Positions 49,701 through 59,981 of a DNA stretch of 64,000 nucleotides are shown in pieces; the first letter of the stretch is position 1, and each line of letters begins with the position of its first letter. Made by a program: the position numbers and the translations under genes. Origin of the DNA: Lucifuga dentata (Eukaryota > Chordata > Actinopteri > Ophidiiformes > Bythitidae). The notes beneath the pieces were generated by a model. It made no database searches and was not told the origin of the DNA. It worked only from the letters and a program-made list of their open reading frames with translations. The DNA lies in contig VXCM01001453.1 in assembly GCA_014773175.1 (NCBI GenBank), positions 124,001 through 188,000 on the forward strand, given 5' to 3'.

Positions 49701-50845
49701 AGGCAGCCATGTTTAAGGTTGGTAATGTGCTACATGGCTGCTACCCGATTTGTTACTCTACCCGATTTGTTGTACGCATGCATGTCGGATTGAGAAACGC
49801 TTCTACATCCGGGCGCCATTTTCCTTTTTAACGACATACACGTGAGATTTTTGCTCAACTGCAGAAAAGAGGTACTTTGTTTTTTCCCGTCTTTTGTGGG
49901 ATTCATTCTTAAAAGGTGGGATTGAGTCAGATTTAATGTGTAATTTAAGCAATTAATTACATTTTATATTTATTTCCGATACTAGAAAATTATTTGTAAC
50001 AGGATTAACGTGTAATATAAGCAATTAATTGTTTTATATTTATTTGCTTAATAAATGTAACATTCTTTTAACTTCTGCCGCTTCTGTATTTGAAATACAT
50101 TTTATTGTTTTCATATTTACATTTAATAAAATACATTGTGGTTATAACTGAACAAATCCTGCTTAAATAGAAAATACATTTTGACAAACTGACTGCGAAT
50201 GATCCATGACACTGAAGCCTCTTGAAGCCTCTTGGTTATTTTAATATACAATTGTAATAAATGCAAATTGATTAAAACTTGTGTATTTTTTTAGAATTGA
50301 TTTTGCAATATATACAAACCAGTGATCCACTACAAAAATCAATTAAAAAATCATTAAGAATTTTGATGAATCAGAATAATATTTTTGGGTAGGATTTTTT
50401 TTTCCCCCCGAACTTTATTTGACTGTCCAGAAACTGCCGTAAATTGCAATGTTGAAAGACCGGTTGTTCCGGTCCAAATCCGCTCACGCGTACAGCAAAT
50501 CAGGTAGGATAACAGATCGGGTATTGACTGCTGCTACACTGGTCATTTTTGCAAAACACACCGGAAGAAAGTAGACTTAAGCTTCCATGCTTAGTTCTAC
50601 TCATGCTTGTGTTTGGTGTTGTAAGTCTTTGTGTGTGTGTGTTACAGGTGGGCATGTTTAAGATCCACCCAGAGATCCCAGAGTCTCTGTCTTTGGAGGC
50701 TAAATCGTTTATCTTGCGCTGCTTTGAGCCGGACCCTCACAAGAGGGCCATCGCCTCAGACCTCCTCAAAGATACCTTCGTAAGACAAAACGCCAAGGGC
50801 AAGAAGAGCAAGATCGCCTTCAAGCCATCAGGTTACACACACACA

Positions 50846-50876
<31 letters not shown>

Positions 50877-53181
50877 TCACCTTTCATGAAACAGTAAAAC
50901 AGGATAACTTATGTGTGTGTTCTCATGATCAGACTACATCCCTAGCGTTTCCCTGCCGATGCAGCTGCAGTGTGAAGCTGCTGGCAGCAGCAGCAGCGAA
51001 CACGGCTCCGTCAGCCCAGACTGCGACTCCAAAAACGACGTTTTCTTCCAGAAGAAGAAAAGTTCTGGATCAGACAACCTACTGAAACCCCCTAACTCCA
51101 ACTATCTGAGGTCGGTACCTGGTGTTATAGCATTAAAGGACCATACCATCCATTTTGCACGTTTGAGCCTGATATAATAAATTTTCATACATGCAATGTT
51201 ACTGATAATTAATTTTCCAAAGCATACTACTGGAATGGTGAATTAAAAATGTTTTTCCTACCTTCCAGACCACCACTGGTTTCAGTTCACTGGTTTCAGT
51301 TCGTTCTGTCGCTATTAAAATCAACTTGAAGTTTCATAATTTTAGCATTTAAGCACAATAAAAAGCGTGGAGTGAATGTATGTCTCCACCAGGGNGAAGT
51401 TTCATAATTTTAGCATTTAAGCACAATAAAAAGCGTGGAGTGAATGTATGTCTCCACCAGGGAAAAAAGTTCCAAAAGAAGACCTGCGTTTATCAAAAAA
51501 TTTAAATGACCATGACTTCATAAGGCTGCGTAACTATTAGCAGGCGAAACATCGATTTTTAAGGTGGGTGTATCACTGGGATATTTGATTTTGAAAGATT
51601 AAGAGATTTTGCAAAATATCAGGAAAGCTGAAATACAGTTTAATCCTTTGGGAAATGATTATCAGTAACGTAGTATGTAGGCTCAAACATGCAAAATTGA
51701 TGGTATGGTCCTTTAAGTGGCTGCAGAAAAAACCTTGTTGGACCAGCATGGATAATAGGAAAATATATAAATGAATGTGTGTGTGTGTGTGTGTGTGTGT
51801 TGTGGCAGGTGGCCTTTGTTCATGCATTGCGCTTCATTGCCTTTTACAACATTGTTATAATGAGGTCTGATAGCTTTACAAGCTTCACCTGGCAGCAAGA
51901 GCACTCATGCACTAGTACACTTACATGCACGCTCGCGCATGTGCACAGACACACATGCGTGCACATACATCCACGTCCTGCCACGCTGACTCATGCTGCA
52001 TCTACACTTTCCTAGGCACACACAGTCGCCAGGAGAGGCTTGTATTTGTAAATAGACGGTCAGTGCGTCACCCAGCTATAAATCAGCTGTGAGGTTTGTG
52101 TGTGTTTGTGTGTATATGTGCACCAGTGTCCCTGATGAAGGCTCAGTGTCGGAGGACCGCAGTGCACCCCCCTCCCCTGAGGACCGGGACAGCGGTTTGT
52201 TCCTGCTGAAGAAGGACAGCGANCGCAGTGCACCCCCCTCCCCTGAGGACCGGGACAGCGGTTTGTTCCTGCTGAAGAAGGACAGCGAGAGACGGGCAAT
52301 TCTGTTCAAAGTCCTAAATGAAGACCAGGAAAAGGTCATCTCCAACCTCAGGGAGAACCACATCCAGGTGTGTGTGACAGGGTGTGTGTGTGTCCAAAAA
52401 TATTGAGATAATGTGATATTTGTTCATGTATTTCTTTGGTATTTTGATCCACAGGAATTTTAAAGATTATGGTGAAAATGAGCATAATAATTTTAAGTTG
52501 CCATAAATTTTATTGCTTATACTGTTAAAGATTGTGTTAATGTTGATGTTGCAGTGTGTGTGTGTGTGTGTGTGTGTGTAGGGCAGCGAGGAGCTACAGC
52601 TGTCCGTCGACCACATCAANGTGTGTGTGTGTGTGTGTGTGTGTAGGGCAGCGAGGAGCTACAGCTGTCCGTCGACCACATCAAGCAGATCATCTGCATC
52701 CTACGAGACTTTATCCATTCCCCTGAGAGGCGCGTCATGGCGGCCACCATCTCCAAACTCAAGCTCGACCTGGACTTTGACTCCACTTCCATCAACCAGA
52801 TACAGCTGGTGCTCTTTGGATTCCAGGACTCGGTTAATACCACACAAACACACAAAACGCACAAAACAAACAAGTGAAGCGAAGGAGACCTAAGAAGAGC
52901 AGATTTTAGACAAAATGAGCTGAATGAGTGATGCTTTTCAGGACTTATGTATGACTCTCTCTCTCTCTCTTTCTTTGTGTGTGTGTGTGTGTGTGTGTGC
53001 GTTCTCAGGNCTTATGTATGACTCTCTCTCTCTCTCTTTCTTTGTGTGTGTGTGTGTGTGTGTGTGCGTTCTCAGGTCAACAAGGTCTTGAGGAACCATC
53101 ACATTAAACCCCATTGGATGTTTGCCATGGATAACATCATCAGGCGAGCTGTGCAAGCTGCTATCACCATCCTCATACCAG

Positions 53182-53241
<60 letters not shown>

Positions 53242-55118
53242 GAGGGGGGTGTCTGAGGTTGATGCAACTTGGTCTGAGCTGAGCTTTTATCCCCATCTAG
53301 TGGACACATGGACAATTTTGATCTAAATATCTCCTTGCTGTTCTAAAATTGTCTTTATATAAATATTAAAGATAAATATTCATATAAAAAACATTTCAAA
53401 TAAAAATCTACCATTAGAAAAGTAAAATATTCTCTAAAAAAAGAAAAAAAATCAAACATGGATAAGAAAAAATCAAATTGAATCATGTTGAATCTTATAT
53501 TTAAAAAAAGGGGTTACATATGTGTCATATTCACATGCCTGTGACCTTTGACCTTCAATCTGTCACCCACAGAGCTGCAGACACACTTTGGTCCTGCATC
53601 AGAGTGCGAGGGGGCGGACAAGGAGGATGAGGTTGATGAGGAGGAGGTGGAGTTTGGCCCTCCCACTGATGACTCTGGGACGACAGCTGAACATGTCACC
53701 TCCACGGTGACCACGCTACACTCTGCCCACTCCCAGGAGCCTCAGCGCTCGCACCACCCACTGGGAGCACAGCTGGGACGACTCAAACAGGAGACCAACC
53801 GGTACACACAAACACACACACACACACACACACAAAGAATGCATGTACTGAGAGCACTCCTCAGCGCCTATGGGAGCTAGCGTTTGCCATAAAAGATGTT
53901 TTTGGTGCTTTGGCGCCCCCCTGCAGGCTGCTGGAGGAACTGCTGCAGAAGGAGAAAGAGTATCACCAAGTCCTGAGGAGCACACTTCAGCAGAGAACAC
54001 ACGACCTGGAGCTCGTCAGAGTCAGACACAGACCACCAGGTAAACTCATCGACTCATCAACCGATTCACTGATTAAAGGACCATGCCAGTGATTTTGCAA
54101 GTTTCGGCCCAATAAATGCTACCTGCAAGCCCATATTTTAATTTTCCGGTTATTTTGCCAAGTCCCCAAATCTTTTGAAATCAAATGTTCAGGTGATACA
54201 CCAATCTTAAAATTCAATGATTCACCCACTCTAATGTATATCTGAATGTAGAAGGGACAGTTGTTTTTATTTTCTTGGTAAAAGCTGTCTTCTCCCGGGA
54301 CTATATTCTCTGGCGGAGACATACATTTTCTGCTCCGCATTGGACTAGTTAAATGAAGTTCCTTTGACAAAAAATGTTTGCTGTGATGGATTACTTATCT
54401 CAAGCACGTTTCAAATCTCCACAAGTTGATTTTTTTAGTATAGGCACACTGGAAGGCAGGAAAAACAATTCTAATATTTGCTGCTCCAGTGGTATATTTT
54501 GGAAAATGGTTTTAAGTAACATAACATGTATACGAGTTGTGGGCTCAAACATGCAAAACCACCAGCATGGTCCTTTAAAGATTAAAACACAGATATATTC
54601 TGTCTGGTATTCCAGATATTCCACCTCCCTCCATATTCCACATCCCGGCGGACCACGAGCCTGACAAGCAGCTCACTGATTGGCTGAAAGAGCAGGGGGT
54701 GGATCCCGACACCATAGACAAGGTTGAGTGTTTTGTCGCCTGTTGGCTTTGGAATAACCATCTCAAGATTTCATTACAAAGCCCCACCAAAGCATGTAAT
54801 GAAAGTGTGGCTGTAAACTGATTGTTTACAGGTTTTCTGTGTGTTTTATCCTAGTTTATTCTGGAGGAATACACACTGCATGACATTCTCAATGACGTCA
54901 CCAAAGACGACCTCCGCTGTCTATGTCTACGGTATCTATTGGCTGAGAATGCCACATATTCGACATCAGTGTAAAGAGGTTTTAAAGCTGCATTTGACAT
55001 TGACAAACAAACTCATTTTCCACTCAGGGGTGGGGTGCTCTGCCGCATCTGGCGGGCGATCCAGCGGCACAGAGAGCGAGAGAGGCTGTGGGGTGATGAA
55101 TGCACAGAAAACGCGTGA
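38185..55118 (+). CDS. map3k15: MAP kinase kinase kinase 15 (ASK3), complete
   Basis: Ser/Thr kinase of the ASK family that activates MKK-p38/JNK signalling in stress and osmotic responses. Coding exons: 38185-38509, 39740-39879, 40949-40972, 42496-42689, 42885-43053, 43146-43252, 44129-44299, 44543-44655, 44754-44913, 45087-45237, 45333-45440, 45577-45626, 45886-45981, 46137-46224, 46306-46439, 46556-46683, 47658-47788, 47888-47993, 49560-49717, 50648-50831, 50933-51110, 52127-52367, 52647-52832, 53076-53181, 53573-53801, 53927-54039, 54616-54722, 54855-54931, 55028-55118. All borders are AG/GT and all phases join; removing the 66-base duplication in exon 22 gives 1332 aa (human ASK3 about 1313). 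Regions: thioredoxin-binding type, TPR-like, PH-like, kinase (about 640-900), coiled coil, SAM-like end. MAP3K5 and MAP3K6 are paralogues; the sh3kbp1 neighbour favours MAP3K15. The ATG at 38185 has G at -3 and +4. Confidence 0.95.
39977..40736. mobile_element. Non-autonomous hAT element with perfect 8-bp target duplication
   Basis: Ends CAGGGGTGGGCAACC and GGTTGCCTACCCCTG are inverted copies. CCTTAAAG stands directly on both sides (39969-39976 and 40737-40744), the 8-base duplication typical of hAT. Sub-terminal text is rich in GCCGC/GAGCCACA. No transposase is encoded. Two single-N duplications (40127, 40366) inflate its length by about 130 bases. It lies in map3k15 intron 2. Confidence 0.9.
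41513..41563. repeat. (AT)-rich TATATC array
   Basis: ATATATCTATATCTATAT repeats in map3k15 intron 3, self-complementary at the end. Confidence 0.85.
41880..42012. repeat. Short tandem array with CTACCTGAAGCTAGC units
   Basis: Three to four imperfect units of about 45-60 bases, each with CTAC/CTGC, GAAGCTAG and TTGTTAAC text. Non-coding, in map3k15 intron 3. Confidence 0.6.
42496..45440 (+). CDS. map3k15: map3k15 exons 4-11: rest of N-terminal and TPR-like regulatory region
   Basis: Eight exons, including [76 protein letters not shown] and [20 protein letters not shown]. The helical repeats match the ASK central regulatory region, which promotes substrate priming and dimer contacts. A Harbinger-like element occupies much of intron 6. 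Confidence 0.94.
43304..43993. mobile_element. PIF/Harbinger-like non-autonomous element
   Basis: Ends GGCCGGATTCACATGCTAAG and CTTAGCATGTGAATCCAGCC are inverted copies, flanked by TTA on both sides (43301-43303 and 43994-43996), fitting the 3-base target duplication of Harbinger elements. The interior has poly-T with an N at 43656 and no transposase. It fills most of map3k15 intron 6 (43253-44128). Confidence 0.8.
45577..46224 (+). CDS. map3k15: map3k15 exons 12-14: PH-like part of the regulatory region
   Basis: Encodes [34 protein letters not shown], then [20 protein letters not shown] and GDGDTLE just before the kinase. Exon 12 is only 50 bases. The text follows the family closely. Confidence 0.93.
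46306..50831 (+). CDS. map3k15: map3k15 exons 15-20: protein kinase domain
   Basis: Glycine loop [12 protein letters not shown] (residues 646-657), the ATP-binding lysine in IAIKEIPE (K669), IFMEQVPGG at the hinge, HRDIKGDN (759-766), DFGTSKR (780-786), the activation-loop threonines in [24 protein letters not shown] and PHKRA. All catalytic residues are present, so an active kinase is expected. Intron 16 (46684-47657) carries a large palindromic element, and intron 18 (47994-49559) and intron 19 (49718-50647) are the longest inside the domain. Confidence 0.96.
46502..46550. repeat. (CT)n microsatellite forming an exon 16 acceptor tract
   Basis: Pure CT run ending CTCTGTCAG at the exon 16 border of map3k15. 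Confidence 0.92.
46873..47445. mobile_element. Large palindromic element in map3k15 intron 16
   Basis: GGACATGGAAGAAAAAAAAA near the left end mirrors TTCTTCCATGTCC on the right. The inner arms match over AATAGGTCAAAGCTACAGCG / CGCTGTAGCTTTGACCTATT and AGCGGAGCTGTTTTGC. The centre is a set of GCTAGCTAGCAGCTAAC repeats. Poly-A and poly-T stretches connect the arms. No protein; it looks like a foldback MITE. Confidence 0.75.
47994..49559. other. map3k15 intron 18, no extra gene seen
   Basis: Unique-looking sequence with a GT run at about 48982-49011 and a T-rich TTTTTCTC array at about 49147-49211. No coding or RNA feature was recognised. Confidence 0.5.
50933..52832 (+). CDS. map3k15: map3k15 exons 21-23: post-kinase region, with assembly duplications
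   Basis: Exon 21 (50933-51110) holds [17 protein letters not shown], shared with ASK kinases. Exon 22 (52127-52367) includes [20 protein letters not shown]; a single N at 52223 is followed by an exact repeat of the 65 bases before it, and because unit plus N is 66 the frame stays open and gives a false 22-residue repeat. Exon 23 is genuine at 52647-52832 ([20 protein letters not shown]); its first 39 bases also appear at 52581-52619 before an N at 52620. Confidence 0.9.
51133..51716. mobile_element. TTAA-flanked long-TIR element, copy 4 (opposite orientation)
   Basis: Both TTAA borders are intact (TTAAAGGACCATACCATCC and TGGTATGGTCCTTTAA). The interior runs opposite to copies 1-3, starting with the TTTTTCCTACCTTCCAGACC side. 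An N at 51394 marks a ~64 base duplication, so the true length is about 520. It begins only 23 bases after the exon 21 donor. Confidence 0.88.
53076..54039 (+). CDS. map3k15: map3k15 exons 24-26: C-terminal conserved block and coiled coil
   Basis: Exon 24 encodes [20 protein letters not shown] and [13 protein letters not shown]. Exon 25 is acidic ([13 protein letters not shown]). Exon 26 encodes [20 protein letters not shown], the coiled-coil segment used for ASK dimerisation. The single N at 53010 repeats about 64 bases of intron 23 only. Confidence 0.93.
53183..53239. repeat. (GT)n microsatellite after map3k15 exon 24
   Basis: GT run that begins with the exon 24 splice donor itself (G/GTGTGTG), interrupted once by TTTG. 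Confidence 0.92.
54073..54578. mobile_element. TTAA-flanked long-TIR element, copy 5 (diverged)
   Basis: TTAAAGGACCATGCCAGTG on the left and CACCAGCATGGTCCTTTAA... in similar form on the right, with TTAA at both ends. More diverged than the other copies but alignable (GACTATATTCTCTGGCGGAG, GATGGATTACTTATCTCAAG). It makes up about 88 per cent of map3k15 intron 26, leaving 33 bases on the donor side and 37 on the acceptor side. Confidence 0.82.
54616..55118 (+). CDS. map3k15: map3k15 exons 27-29: SAM-like C-terminus
   Basis: Exon 27 encodes [20 protein letters not shown], exon 28 [20 protein letters not shown], and exon 29 [20 protein letters not shown] with the stop TGA at 55116-55118. These form the SAM-type domain at the end of ASK kinases. 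Exon 29 ends shortly after the domain, as in mammals. Confidence 0.94.
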
Positions 55119-55200
55119 TGAGATAGATAGACTGCATGTCTGGAGGACTTTGCAGAAACCTGCACAGGCCAGAAACTGCTGCCAGCTCTGCATGCTGTAG

Positions 55201-55237
<37 letters not shown>

Positions 55238-55544
55238 AGCACAGGTGAGATATTTCATGCTGTTACGGTGCCTTTTCATGGTTCAGGCTCTGCATGTACA
55301 GGACTGACTGAATCTTTGACTTTTTTGTATGTTTGTCTTTGCACATGTCAGCCTTGACCAGACCAAAGCTCTTTAGAATAACCACTACTGTATGAATGTG
55401 TGTGTTACATGTGCTACAACATGTGTTTGTGCTTCAGAACTCTTAGATTAACATGTGTTTCTCTTAAAAAAAGAGGAAAGCATCTTAGGATACACAGAAA
55501 AAGTTAACCATACCATACAATAACATTTTATTAATTGCATATGA
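55119..55544. other. map3k15 3' UTR region
   Basis: Sequence after the stop contains a CT tract (about 55201-55237) and unremarkable text. No canonical AATAAA was placed with certainty, so the transcript end is unknown. Confidence 0.45.
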
Positions 55545-56133
55545 TTAAAGGACCATACCACCCATTTGCATGTTTGAGCCTAATATATTCAATTTGCATA
55601 CATGTTACGTTACTGACAATCATTTCCCAAAGGATAAAACCGTATTTCAGCTTTCCTGATATTTTGCAAAATATTTTAATCTTTCAAAATCAAATATTCA
55701 AGTGATACACCCACCTTAAAAATCCATGTTTCTCCTGCTAATAGTTACACAGCCTTGTGAAGTCATGGTCCTTTAAATTTTTTGATAAACGCAGGTCTTC
55801 TTTTGGGACTATATTCCCTGGTGGAGGCATACATGCACTTCGTGGTTTTTATTGTGCTTAAATGCTAAAATTACATAATTCTAAAAAAAAACCTGAACAC
55901 ACATCTTGTTGGCGATGATGGATTACCTAACCCAAGAATGTTTCAAGTATCAACAAGTTGATTTTAATAGCCTACCAGAATGAACTGAAATCAATGGAGG
56001 TCCGGAAGATAGGAAAAACATTTTTAATTCACCGTTCCAGTAGTATTTTGGGAAATGATTGTCAGTAATGCACGTGTATGAAAATTGAATATATTAGGCT
56101 GAAACATGCAAAATGGGTGGTATGGTCCTTTAA
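55545..56133. mobile_element. TTAA-flanked long-TIR element, copy 6
   Basis: Borders TTAAAGGACCATACCACCC and GGGTGGTATGGTCCTTTAA are almost perfect inverted copies, and TTAA stands at both ends. This is the best-preserved copy and could serve as family reference. Downstream of map3k15. Confidence 0.9.
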
Positions 56134-56470
56134 GTTATTGGCTGTTTTCCAAAGCATACTATAAAAGTTTGATCATGGCAGCACAGTGTAGATACATATT
56201 ATACAGAAATATCCATGTTCTTATTTTAATTTAAGGTCAATTTGAGGCCCTTGTGATGCTTATACGCACAAAAAAATCACACTGATGTACTTCTACTGTC
56301 CCCTTGCTTTCAGCACCGCCATGCACACTGAATGAAAACAGGCCATTTTAGTTTCATCTCTTTAAGGGCCCTTACTAAATGGCCCACTCTTTTCTGATTG
56401 GCTGAAACACAGGTGCTAGCCAAACATTCACCATCCTGGCATTTTTCAGGTGTGTCCAGATTTGTTAGAT

Positions 56471-57315
56471 CAGCGGTTTCCAACCACCGGGCCACGGACC
56501 GGTACCGGGCCGCACAGAAAGAATAAATAAGTTTTGTTTCCATTTTATTGACTATCGGAGTCTGCAGGTGTTTTATTTTGAAAAACGACCGGATTCTCTC
56601 CCCATCACATCCGTCTCTGTCACAGCTGCAATGCCCGAAAAATTAAGCTAGCTAAACACAAGCTAGCTAAAATTAGTAAAAAAAATAATAATAATAAACG
56701 TCTGGAGAGCTTCTTTGAAAAGGGGAAAAGGCCCAATGATGAGACAGCAGAAGAGCTAAGGCTGCCAAGAAAAAGAAAGCTGCATTTAAAAGAAAATACC
56801 AGGAGTCCTACTTAAAATACGGTTTATCGTGTATTTGTATCGTACGTTTGAGACAACTTCAACTCTGCCGACGTTCTGGATTAAAATCAAGGCGGAATAT
56901 CCTGAGATCGCCACAAAAGNACTTCAACTCTGCCGACGTTCTGGATTAAAATCAAGGCGGAATATCCTGAGATCGCCACAAAAGCACTAAAACCTGCTTC
57001 CATTTCCAACATCCTATTTTTGTGAAGCGAGGTTTTCTGCAGCGACAGCAACCAAAACGAAGTTACGGAGTAGACTGGACATAAGGGACACACTCCGGGT
57101 GTCACTGTCTCCCATCAGTCCTACATGGACCGTCTCGTTGTAGGGAAACAAGCTCAGGGCTCCCAGAGATTCTGCGTTATGGTGAGTTGTATTTATTATG
57201 CATTTTATGTTTATTTGTTTTTATGCCGAATCTACATTCCGGTCATTTTAACTCCGCCGGTCCGGTTGTCTTACATGTAACCGGTCCGTGCTGCAAACAA
57301 GGTTGGGGACCGCTG
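56471..57315 (+). mobile_element. hAT transposon, internally deleted
   Basis: Ends CAGCGGTTTCCAACCACCGG and CAAGGTTGGGGACCGCTG, flanked by TGTTAGAT and TGTTCAAT (6 of 8 bases equal). Two coding pieces remain: an N-terminal part with KRKYQESYLKYGF (about 56790-56830) and a C-terminal dimerisation part with FWIKIKAEYPEIATKAL (about 56938-56990), then a degraded C-terminus near 57110-57180. The catalytic middle is gone and stops occur. The single N at 56920 repeats 64 bases. Confidence 0.82.
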
Positions 57316-57319
57316 TGTT

Positions 57320-59003
57320 CAATAATACAGATGTAAAGGACCAATCAAAAATGAAGTGAAAATGTTTAAACCCACTATATTACACAATAAATATCAGGGG
57401 AGTATCAAAAAGTGAAATATATCCCCTTTAAAGTCAACAGTGATGGATTATCTAGTTAAAGCAAGTTTTGAGTTAAGTTATGTTTTTTTAGAGGTTAAGT
57501 TATATGTTATTTTTCAGTTTTTCATTCCTTCCTGCAATAAATAAACCCACTGACTGCCGGTAAGTTAGGACGTAAATCCAAACATACATGGACTGCAGTA
57601 ATGCAAGATATATGTATTTTTAAAATTTTAAAAAAACCTTAACTGTCAAACCTTCATGTAAAATATCTGCCCTACACACACACACACACACGACTGCCAC
57701 CATGTCATTCATTTTTTTTTGTACATTAGGTGTCTAATTATGTTCCTGATCTTTTTAATAACTTTTCGTCTTGTCTGTCTGTATTGAAATGCTTATTTAT
57801 TCCATCTGTTCTCTGCTGTTACTGTATGTGCTTATATGTTTAACTTTTGCTTTAAAATTGGAGTAAAACCTGTTATGAAATTGTTGCTGAGCTGCTTCTA
57901 TGCTGACTTTTTTTATTTTATTTTATTGGGGAAGTCACTGGAAATGGATGAAAACATAGAGATGTTTGTTTCTGAAGTTGTTCCTACAATTTATTTCCTA
58001 TACTAAGGCATTAATGATCACTATTTATTTGTCCGCAAAAATTTAGCTGACAAACTGATGAAAGTTTTTTACTTTGTAGGCAGTTTTCCATCTCCTTACA
58101 CACATCTACAGGACAAAATACACACCAAACTACCATTGCTTCTGCAAATTTCAATTTTCAGCCTGCTGGTCAGCCCCAATATTATATTTAATTATGTTTA
58201 TGGAATATATTTGCTTCAGCTAAGAGTTAAAATCTAATGACAGACATTTCTTTTCAGCATTGATCTTTGTTGGGAAGTTCATAAAATTTTTCAAATACCT
58301 TTCAATTTTGAAGGTCACATATAATTGATGAATTTTTCTTTTTATTATTAAGGACATTCTGGGATGTCCTGAATTAAAATTAAAAAAAATTTGAATTCTA
58401 AAAAAAAAAATGCAGAATTTGAGAAAACACTCAGTTGAGATTACTCAATTAAAATACTCAAAAATGTCTAGAAAAAATTTAAATTTTATCCTTTGATTTA
58501 AAAAAAAATAACAATCCTGGAATTTTTTTTTTTTTATCAGAAAAAAAGATCTATAGNTGATTTAAAAAAAAATAACAATCCTGGAATTTTTTTTTTTTTA
58601 TCAGAAAAAAAGATCTATAGAAAAAAAGTTAAAAAAACAAAACAAAAAAAAATTCCAGAAAATCATCACTTCTAAGTTTGTTTGTTTTTTTAAATCTAAA
58701 CCTTAAAAAAACAAAAAAAAAAAAAAATCTAGGCTATTTCTTTGTTTCCTCAAGGATAAATATTAACTAAACAAAGTTACACCAGGAAACTTTACAAATA
58801 ACAAATGAAGTAATCACATCACAACGTTCCGGTTTCCGAGCCTGACAGATTTGTGATTTCTTCATACCAAAGGAATGAGGAAGAGGAAAGATTGTGTTGA
58901 CACTCTGACTGCTGTGTGGGTGAGAGTTTTCATTCTCATTCGGGGGTTTTGATCTTATGTTGTAGACGAAACCAGACTTTCACGAGGCACAGCTTTAGTC
59001 TTC

Positions 59004-59046
<43 letters not shown>
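57320..59046. other. AT-rich intergenic DNA
   Basis: Poly-A/poly-T-rich, with a CA run near 57676-57692, a single-N duplication at 58557 and a GT run at 59005-59046 that leads into the assembly gap. No gene was recognised. Confidence 0.5.
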
Positions 59047-59175
59047 NNNNNNNNNNNNNNNNNNNNNNNNNNNNNNNNNNNNNNNNNNNNNNNNNNNNNN
59101 NNNNNNNNNNNNNNNNNNNNNNNNNNNNNNNNNNNNNNNNNNNNNNNNNNNNNNNNNNNNNNNNNNNNNNNNNNN
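59047..59175. other. Assembly gap of 129 N
   Basis: A run of 129 N between a GT microsatellite and the inside of a TTAA-type element. The element's left end must lie in the gap. The true gap size is unknown. Confidence 0.98.
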
Positions 59176-59681
59176 TTCCCAAAGGATAAAACCGTATTTC
59201 AGCTTTCCTGATATTTTGCAAAATCTCTTAATCTTTAAAAATATTATATTCAAGCGATACACCCACCTTAAAAATACATGTTTCTCCTGCTAATAGTTAC
59301 ATAGCCTTATGAAGTCACGGTCCTTTCAGTTTTTCTATAAATGCAGGTCTTCTTTTGGGACTATATTCCCCGGTGGAGGCATACATTCGCTCCATATTTT
59401 TTATTGTGCTTAAACGCTAAAATATAATAACTTCTAAAAAAAAAAAAAAAAATNACGTCTTGTTGGTGATGATGGATTACCTATCCCAAGAACATTTCAA
59501 GTATCAAGTTGATTTTAATACAGAATGAACTGAAACCAGTGGAGGTCTGGAAGGTAGGAAAAACATTTTGAATTCACCGTTCCAGTAGTATGCTTTGAGA
59601 AATGATTGTCAGTAACATTACATGTATGAAAATTGAATATATTAGGCTTAAACATGCAAAATGGGTGGTATGGTCCTTTAA
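59176..59681. mobile_element. TTAA-flanked long-TIR element, copy 7 (left end in gap)
   Basis: Starts inside the element at CCCAAAGGATAAAACCG and runs to GGTATGGTCCTTTAA with TTAA at 59678-59681. A poly-A run and a single N at 59454 interrupt it. Confidence 0.85.
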
Positions 59682-59893
59682 CGTATGTAACAGAAACATA
59701 TACTTTACATATAGTAGATATATTAAGCATTACAGAGAAAATCTATTAATACATCTAATCTTACACTAGCATATATATGCTGCCTGAACACATATTAGTT
59801 TTAAAAGCTTAATAGAAATATTCATATGATGTTTTATTTGTTAATCACTTTCATAATAAACATCAGCTTACTTTGTATGTCATGTTAATATGT

Positions 59894-59969
59894 ACCTGCA
59901 GGCAATCAGGCCAAGCCTCATTAATTGACCTTGGTAACTGAAGAAACTGACAGGTGCCTGATTGCAGGT
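59894..59969. repeat. Short inverted repeat
   Basis: ACCTGCAGGCAATCAGGC and GCCTGATTGCAGGT enclose about 45 bases. Function unknown; it may be a tiny transposon remnant. Confidence 0.5.
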
Positions 59970-59981
59970 ATTAACATATAA

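Noticed and set aside
52581..52619. An alternative exon 23 start in map3k15
   Set aside because: It is the first 39 bases of exon 23 repeated across the N at 52620 with its preceding GT tract, again an overlap artefact.
58916..59293. Open frames running through the N gap
   Set aside because: They consist of a GT repeat, unknown bases and a transposon piece.
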